From Lachnospiraceae bacterium (GTDB taxonomy: Bacteria > Bacillota > Clostridia > Lachnospirales > Lachnospiraceae), in the NCBI GenBank assembly GCA_021203305.1, contig JAJQBK010000011.1, forward strand, positions 16,023-80,022: a DNA stretch of 64,000 nucleotides, read 5' to 3'. Below the pieces are notes generated by a model. The model had not been told where the DNA came from. It saw only the letters and a list, made by a program, of their open reading frames with translations, and ran no database searches. How positions within the stretch are numbered: the stretch's first letter is position 1; each line of letters begins with the position of its first letter. Positions 59,570-64,000 of this stretch are shown one piece after another. Made by a program: the position numbers and the translations under genes.

Positions 59570-62500
59570 CTACATTTCCCGGACCTTCTCATACACTGCC
59601 CGGGTCTCCTCCGGAATCAGCTCCTCCATGGCCTGCTGTGCGGCGGTAAGGCGGCTCTCCTCCTGGGGAGCCTTCCTGTAATGCTCCTCAATGACAAGCT
59701 GAGGATTCTCCAGCGCCCTCAGGCTTTCCTCCCGCATTTTCTCAGCCGCGGGCTTCTCCTTTGACTTCCGGTCATTTTCCTCCTGGCGGTGAAGCTGCAC
59801 AAGCTGCTGGTATCGCTGATAATTTTCCACATTCCGGCGGTTGATTTCCTGCAGCTGCTCCATCAGCAGCTCCTGATCGCCGGGCTCCTGCGTTTCCTGC
59901 TCTTCCGAAGCAGGCTGTCCGGTGTAATACAGGTTTGTCTCCTCAGCGCTCTGACGAATGTTATAAATATCTCCCTGATTTACCGAAGGCGAGAGCTCCC
60001 TCCACTGCGCTTCTTCCTGTTCCCGGGCGGATCCGGGAGCCGTCTCATTTTCCCGCGAAGCCTCCTGTGCACGAATATATTCGGTCCTGGCTCTTTCCTC
60101 TGTCGGCTCCCCGGGCCGCATAGCCGCTCTCTGCTCCTGAATCTGAATCTGCTGCAAAATGCGGCGGGTGGTCTCCTGAATGGTCTGTACGCTGTCCGGT
60201 CCTTTCTCCGGTTCAGGAGAGAGCGGCTGCCCATTCTCTCCGGATATGGTTTCCCGGGGCGGCTCCGCCTCCCGCTCCTCCCCTTCCCCGTTTCTGTAGG
60301 TGAGGTGGATATCGGTTTGGCCGGGGCGGGTTGGGAAAGCTTCTCCCGCAGCTGTCTCCCGGAAAATTCTCTCCCGCAAAAGCTCTCTTTCATAAACGGA
60401 ATCCCGGCCTGTGCCTCCCTGGGCTTCTATTTGCCCGGAAAGCGCCTCCCGAGGCTTTTCCTGTGCCGGTATTGTTTCCCCGCCATTTACCCCGGAGCCG
60501 GAGTCCTGACGCTGCCCTGGAATCTCTCTGACTCTTTGTTCTGTCTCCACCGCCGGTAATTCATCTGTCCGGGATTTGGGCTCTCCGGACGGCAGACTGT
60601 TTTCCTCCCCGTCCTTCGCCGCCGCATAGGTCAGATTGATCGTCTCTTCCGCTGCCCGGCGTCCCTCCCTTTCCCGGATCAGGCTCTCCCGGGTCAGATA
60701 TTCTCTGGCTGTTTCCTGCTCAGATAAAAGCCTTTCCACCGTCCGGGCAGTCTCCGCCGCCTGGCTCTGCGCAGGAGAGGTCTTCGCCTCAGAAAGAGGC
60801 CCGGCCTCCTCCCGACCGTCTTTAACGGATTTTCGGTCAGGCTCGTTTTCCGGAGTCCCTACGGCAGACCGCACAGAACCCAGAAGCATTCCTTCCTGCT
60901 GCGGCTCCCCCAAAAGGGGCGATTGTGGGATTCTGTCCCCTTCCGGGACAGAAGGTTGAATTTTACTCTGAATCAGATCCTGTTCCCGGCTTTCCTCCCG
61001 ATATTTCTCCATTTCCGGCAGGATCAGCTGCGCCTGCCGGAACGCGGGGGCAGCTTCCTCCGCCTCTGAACGGAGCGTTTGCATCCCGGTGTTCTCCATC
61101 CGGGTCTCCAGCTCCCTGAATACCCGTTCTGTGGTTTCCCTGACGCTTTCTCTTTCCTGAATGAGGCCCCCGGCGCTCACCGGGGCTTCCCCCGCTTTGT
61201 CCTCACCAGCCGGCAAAGCCTCCTCAGCTTCCTCCAAACCGCCTCCGGCAAGGTTCAGGTCAGCCCCCCTGACTGCTTCCTTTTCCCGGAAAGCCATTTC
61301 CCTCTCTATCCTCTGACGGGTGCGCTCCAGAAAATCCGACTCTTCCCTGCGGATCTCTTTTTCTGTCTGAAGCTCCTGAGAAATCCGCTGCGTTTCTTTG
61401 ATCAGCGCTGTCTGCTCAACGAAAGGCGGTTTTTCCCGGTCTCCCGGTCCGGCAAAATCCGTCTGTTCCCCGGACCGCGCCGATGTTGCTAGCGCGGGCG
61501 CTTCCTGCGGCTGTTTTTCCACATGTCCCCGGCCCTCGTCCGGCAAGGGCTCCTCACTCCCGTCCACAGCTAGATGAACCAGTTCCGCGGGCGTTTCCTG
61601 CGCCGGATTTCCGATCCGCTCCCGGAGGATTTCTGTTTCGCGGGCATATCTATCGATTTTTTCCTTTTCCGACAGTATTGAAAGTTCCCTGGGAAGCTGT
61701 CCGGTCTGGTCTGCCGCCTCCCCGGTTTTTGACGGTGTTATCTGCGCCGCGTTTTCTGATCCTGCCGGCCTCTCCTTTGCAAAAACCGGCTCCTGCGTCC
61801 GTCCCGCGGCTCCGCCCCGGCCTTCCGGCACATATTCATCCAAAGAAATCGTCTCGCCCTGAAAGACCAGATTTCCCTGATGATCCTCCGCTTTTTGCTC
61901 TTCCCTCTCCGGAAGGCTTTCCTCCCGGTGAATAAGCTCTCCGGCCGTCTCCCTTTCCGTGAAAAAGCTTCTCTCTCTCTCCTTTTCTGATAAAATAACT
62001 TGGGATTCCTCACCGGCCTTATCTTTTAAAAATACCGGTTCGGGAGACTGAGTTACGGTTCGAACCTGCGGAATGGCCTCCCCTCCCTGAACCGTTCCGG
62101 ATTTCCGGGTCTGCACATTTTCCGGTTGTTCTGCCTCTTCTCCTGTCTGAAGGGATAAATCCAGCTGGGAAATTTCTGTCCCGGCCGTTCCTTCCGTCCG
62201 ATAGACAATGGACAGATAGCGGTTCAATATCTGCTCAAAATAGGATTCCTCTCCCTGAGTCCGTTCCCTTCCGTACCCCCGGATCTCCTCAGGCGCCGGT
62301 GCTTTCGTCCCGGTTTCCTCCAAGGGTAAAGGGTTCACTGGTTCAGGCTGCGCATAATTTTCCTTTGCGGCCTCAGCACCGGCCTTTCCCTTCTCACCTG
62401 GCCTTACCGGCTGTCCGGCAGTTTCCTCCGGTCTTTGTTCCTGATTCCCGGCGGATGCCTCCTCTATTCGCCTGTCGGAAGGCCGTTTTCCGGCTTTCTC

Positions 62501-63769
62501 CTGGTCTGAAAGTGTCTCCACGGTTTTTTTCAGAGTTTCGGTATGTACCTCTCTTGTCCGTCTCTCCGTTTCCGTCTGCGGCATCTGCGGGGATTCCGGC
62601 TCCTGCTCAAAATCACTTTCCGGATAGGAAATATCAGCAGGGGGCAGAGGCTTCTGGATTCCCGGTTCGTCCGCTGTCCAGCCTTCCGGACCTTCCAGCC
62701 ACCGCGTTTCTTTGCGTCCGCCCAGCGTTAAGATCTCTCTCAGCGTCTCTAATTCCCTCTCCTGTGAGCTGACGGTACCGGCGGTAATTTCCTGTCTTAC
62801 ATCCACGTGCGCGCTCTGCTCCGACATGGCGTAGGAAATGCGTTTCAGCGTGTTTTCCGCTGTCTGATACAGCGCCCTCTCCACATGGACCCAGATCTGG
62901 TTTGACCGGATATTTTTTTCAGACAGATTCTGATACAGGCTGTCCGCCAGATTCAGCAGAATGGCGGAGGTAATCTGGCTGTTGACAGCCTCCTGCGTCA
63001 CCTGCGGCCCCTCCAGCCTGGTCTCCTCATAATAATTCTCATGCCGGTACTCCAGGGGCACCTTCCTGCCTACGGCCTGTGACTGCAGGCGGTTTAGCAG
63101 AATTCTGGAAACCGTCCTCTGCTGCTCGGAAAATGTCAGCTCGCTTCCGCTGACCTGAGGGCTGTTCCCCTCCGGCCGGGAATAAAAATTATTCAGGATC
63201 TGATAAACTGCCCCGGTCTTTAACCGGTTCATAATATCCTCATGCAGATAGAGGCGTGTCTGAGAGTCATAGGATGCCTGCGTCGTTCTCTGATCAACAG
63301 AGCTGCTCTCATACTCCTCCACCGTCCGGTTGAGCTCCTGCAGATGATTCCAGTACAGGTCTGTCAGCTCTCTCACATTCTGCGTTTCCTGCTTCAGCAA
63401 AGATACCTGCCTCATAAACTGATTGGCGTTGGTCACACCCAGCTTATACAATACATCTGTAATATAGACCCGGTCCTGATAGGTGAGATTCACTTCCTCC
63501 GTAACGGAAATCCTGTTCAGCAGGTTGTTGATCACCTCCAGCCTGGTCTCCCGGTTATTTTGTATCCGGGTATCCTGCAAAATGCTGGTATTTCCTCCTC
63601 CGCCAAGGTAGATCTCCGGCGGCGCCATCACCACATGGAGAAGGTCCTCTCTCTCCATCTGGGCCGCGGTCAGCTGGTAATTGCCCTCAATTCTCTGCGC
63701 GAAAGCCTCATACGAGGAGGAGAGAGCCTTTCCGCATTTCAATTCAATGGGTGCCTTGATTGTCAGCAT
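59570..63769 (-). CDS. Very long Glu/Arg/Gln-rich protein, candidate tape measure (ruler)
   Basis: The 1399-residue protein follows AAGGAGGAG. Residues 1 to about 340 form an ordered helical domain (LLNRISVTEEVNLTYQDRVYI, then AILLNLADSLYQNLSEKN). The rest is long, charged and low in hydrophobic residues. From residue 510 a degenerate module recurs: an aromatic residue followed by a RExxxxRER-like helix, then a short strand such as INLTYAAAKDGEE. Anchor residues are at 510, 603, 708, 813, 923, 1024, 1126 and 1269, so most spacings are 101-110 residues. Length and repeats fit a tail-length ruler. Other roles, such as a scaffold or surface protein, are not excluded. No transmembrane helix like that of phage tape measures is seen. 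Confidence 0.65.
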   Translation of the reverse strand: MLTIKAPIELKCGKALSSSYEAFAQRIEGNYQLTAAQMEREDLLHVVMAPPEIYLGGGGNTSILQDTRIQNNRETRLEVINNLLNRISVTEEVNLTYQDRVYITDVLYKLGVTNANQFMRQVSLLKQETQNVRELTDLYWNHLQELNRTVEEYESSSVDQRTTQASYDSQTRLYLHEDIMNRLKTGAVYQILNNFYSRPEGNSPQVSGSELTFSEQQRTVSRILLNRLQSQAVGRKVPLEYRHENYYEETRLEGPQVTQEAVNSQITSAILLNLADSLYQNLSEKNIRSNQIWVHVERALYQTAENTLKRISYAMSEQSAHVDVRQEITAGTVSSQERELETLREILTLGGRKETRWLEGPEGWTADEPGIQKPLPPADISYPESDFEQEPESPQMPQTETERRTREVHTETLKKTVETLSDQEKAGKRPSDRRIEEASAGNQEQRPEETAGQPVRPGEKGKAGAEAAKENYAQPEPVNPLPLEETGTKAPAPEEIRGYGRERTQGEESYFEQILNRYLSIVYRTEGTAGTEISQLDLSLQTGEEAEQPENVQTRKSGTVQGGEAIPQVRTVTQSPEPVFLKDKAGEESQVILSEKERERSFFTERETAGELIHREESLPEREEQKAEDHQGNLVFQGETISLDEYVPEGRGGAAGRTQEPVFAKERPAGSENAAQITPSKTGEAADQTGQLPRELSILSEKEKIDRYARETEILRERIGNPAQETPAELVHLAVDGSEEPLPDEGRGHVEKQPQEAPALATSARSGEQTDFAGPGDREKPPFVEQTALIKETQRISQELQTEKEIRREESDFLERTRQRIEREMAFREKEAVRGADLNLAGGGLEEAEEALPAGEDKAGEAPVSAGGLIQERESVRETTERVFRELETRMENTGMQTLRSEAEEAAPAFRQAQLILPEMEKYREESREQDLIQSKIQPSVPEGDRIPQSPLLGEPQQEGMLLGSVRSAVGTPENEPDRKSVKDGREEAGPLSEAKTSPAQSQAAETARTVERLLSEQETAREYLTRESLIREREGRRAAEETINLTYAAAKDGEENSLPSGEPKSRTDELPAVETEQRVREIPGQRQDSGSGVNGGETIPAQEKPREALSGQIEAQGGTGRDSVYERELLRERIFRETAAGEAFPTRPGQTDIHLTYRNGEGEEREAEPPRETISGENGQPLSPEPEKGPDSVQTIQETTRRILQQIQIQEQRAAMRPGEPTEERARTEYIRAQEASRENETAPGSAREQEEAQWRELSPSVNQGDIYNIRQSAEETNLYYTGQPASEEQETQEPGDQELLMEQLQEINRRNVENYQRYQQLVQLHRQEENDRKSKEKPAAEKMREESLRALENPQLVIEEHYRKAPQEESRLTAAQQAMEELIPEETRAVYEKVREM

Positions 63770-63793
63770 GCTTTCTCCTCCTTCCTTTCCCTT

Positions 63794-64000
63794 TTAAAAT
63801 ATATCGTTCTGTTCCAGATAAGAGACAATGTTGACGGCGCTTTTCTCCGATGGCCAGAGCCTGGCCCTCTGCTCCATTTCCTGCTTGCCTGGCTGCTCAG
63901 TGATCACAGCGCTCTGTCTGGGAGGCCACCTCCGGGCTCTTTCTTCCATCTCTTCTCTGCTCAGCTGTTCTGTTGTTACAGCGTTCTGCTGGGGCGGCCA
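63794..64000 (-). CDS. Partial protein C-terminus with 24-residue tandem repeats
   Basis: Only the last 68 residues lie in the window; the start is beyond the right edge. They consist of two full 24-residue repeats (WPPQQNAVTTEQLSREEME... and WPPRQSAVITEQPGKQEME...) and a diverged third beginning WPSEKSAVNIVSYLEQ. The repeats look like an alternation of a short Trp-Pro element and a charged helix. The stop is at 63796-63794, 25 bases before the ruler-like gene's start. No family is recognised. Confidence 0.75.
   Translation of the reverse strand, partial: WPPQQNAVTTEQLSREEMEERARRWPPRQSAVITEQPGKQEMEQRARLWPSEKSAVNIVSYLEQNDIF

Noticed and set aside
30335..64000. Type VI secretion system or R-type tailocin/prophage
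   Set aside because: No TssJ, TssL or TssM, no effector-immunity layout of T6SS, and no holin, endolysin, terminase or capsid genes were seen. The AAA+ ATPases and separate hub and spike favour eCIS, although the right flank is missing.
1..64000. tRNA, rRNA, CRISPR arrays, integrases or transposases
   Set aside because: No cloverleaf, rRNA-like sequence, spaced identical repeats or recombinase motifs were recognised in the window.

Overview
The window looks like a chromosomal stretch of a Gram-positive Clostridia, most likely a gut-type Lachnospiraceae. The reasons are strong AGGAGG-type ribosome binding sites on nearly every gene, a Bacillus-type LexA box at ruvA, SpoIIE/SpoIIAB/STAS regulatory proteins, lipoproteins with Gram-positive signal peptides and an Amidase_3 wall hydrolase. 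Almost all genes are on the minus strand. No rRNA, tRNA, CRISPR array or transposase was seen.

The left part (1-30 kb) is mostly housekeeping. It holds ruvA with an SOS promoter, a frameshifted MATE transporter, an ilvB-ilvN-ilvN-ilvC operon, a small lipoprotein, a HAD phosphatase, an operon of amidase, response regulator, histidine kinase and membrane protein, a lipoprotein with a sortase-like domain, glpK, a beta-helix acyltransferase, topB, asd and argH. Inside it, at 14.4-16.8 kb, sits a GNAT plus a GHSRGG lipase-like protein that resembles the injection-system cargo genes further right. At 24.8-30.2 kb lie a SpoIIE-type phosphatase, a MATE transporter fused to a degenerate SpoIIAB-like domain, and a GH3-family protein. 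Two copies of a 203-bp element with 16-bp terminal inverted repeats lie in this part.

The right part (30.3 kb to the end) is one long minus-strand gene run encoding a contractile injection system (CIS). Read in the direction of transcription it has: a partial gene with 24-residue repeats, a 1399-residue ruler-like protein, two CIS tube-domain proteins, a gp27-like hub, a VgrG/gp5 spike, gp25, two baseplate J-like proteins and a gpI-like protein. Next come STAS, a lone ABC ATPase, a SpoIIAB-like kinase and a 74-residue protein. The run ends with two AAA+ ATPases interleaved with very large helical proteins and GNATs. One of the large proteins ends in a credible ADP-ribosyltransferase domain. 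Tube and sheath genes are not in the window and would be expected further right. No TssJLM membrane complex and no lysis genes are seen, so an extracellular-type CIS (eCIS-like) is favoured over T6SS or a tailocin.

The main points of interest are the predicted toxin cargo (ADP-ribosyltransferase, lipase-like), the repeated GNAT-then-large-protein pairing, a partner-switching cassette embedded in the CIS run, and two CIS structural genes interrupted exactly at canonical -1 slippery heptamers (A_AAA_AAG and G_GGG_GGG). The interruptions are either programmed frameshifts, phase variation or homopolymer sequencing errors.
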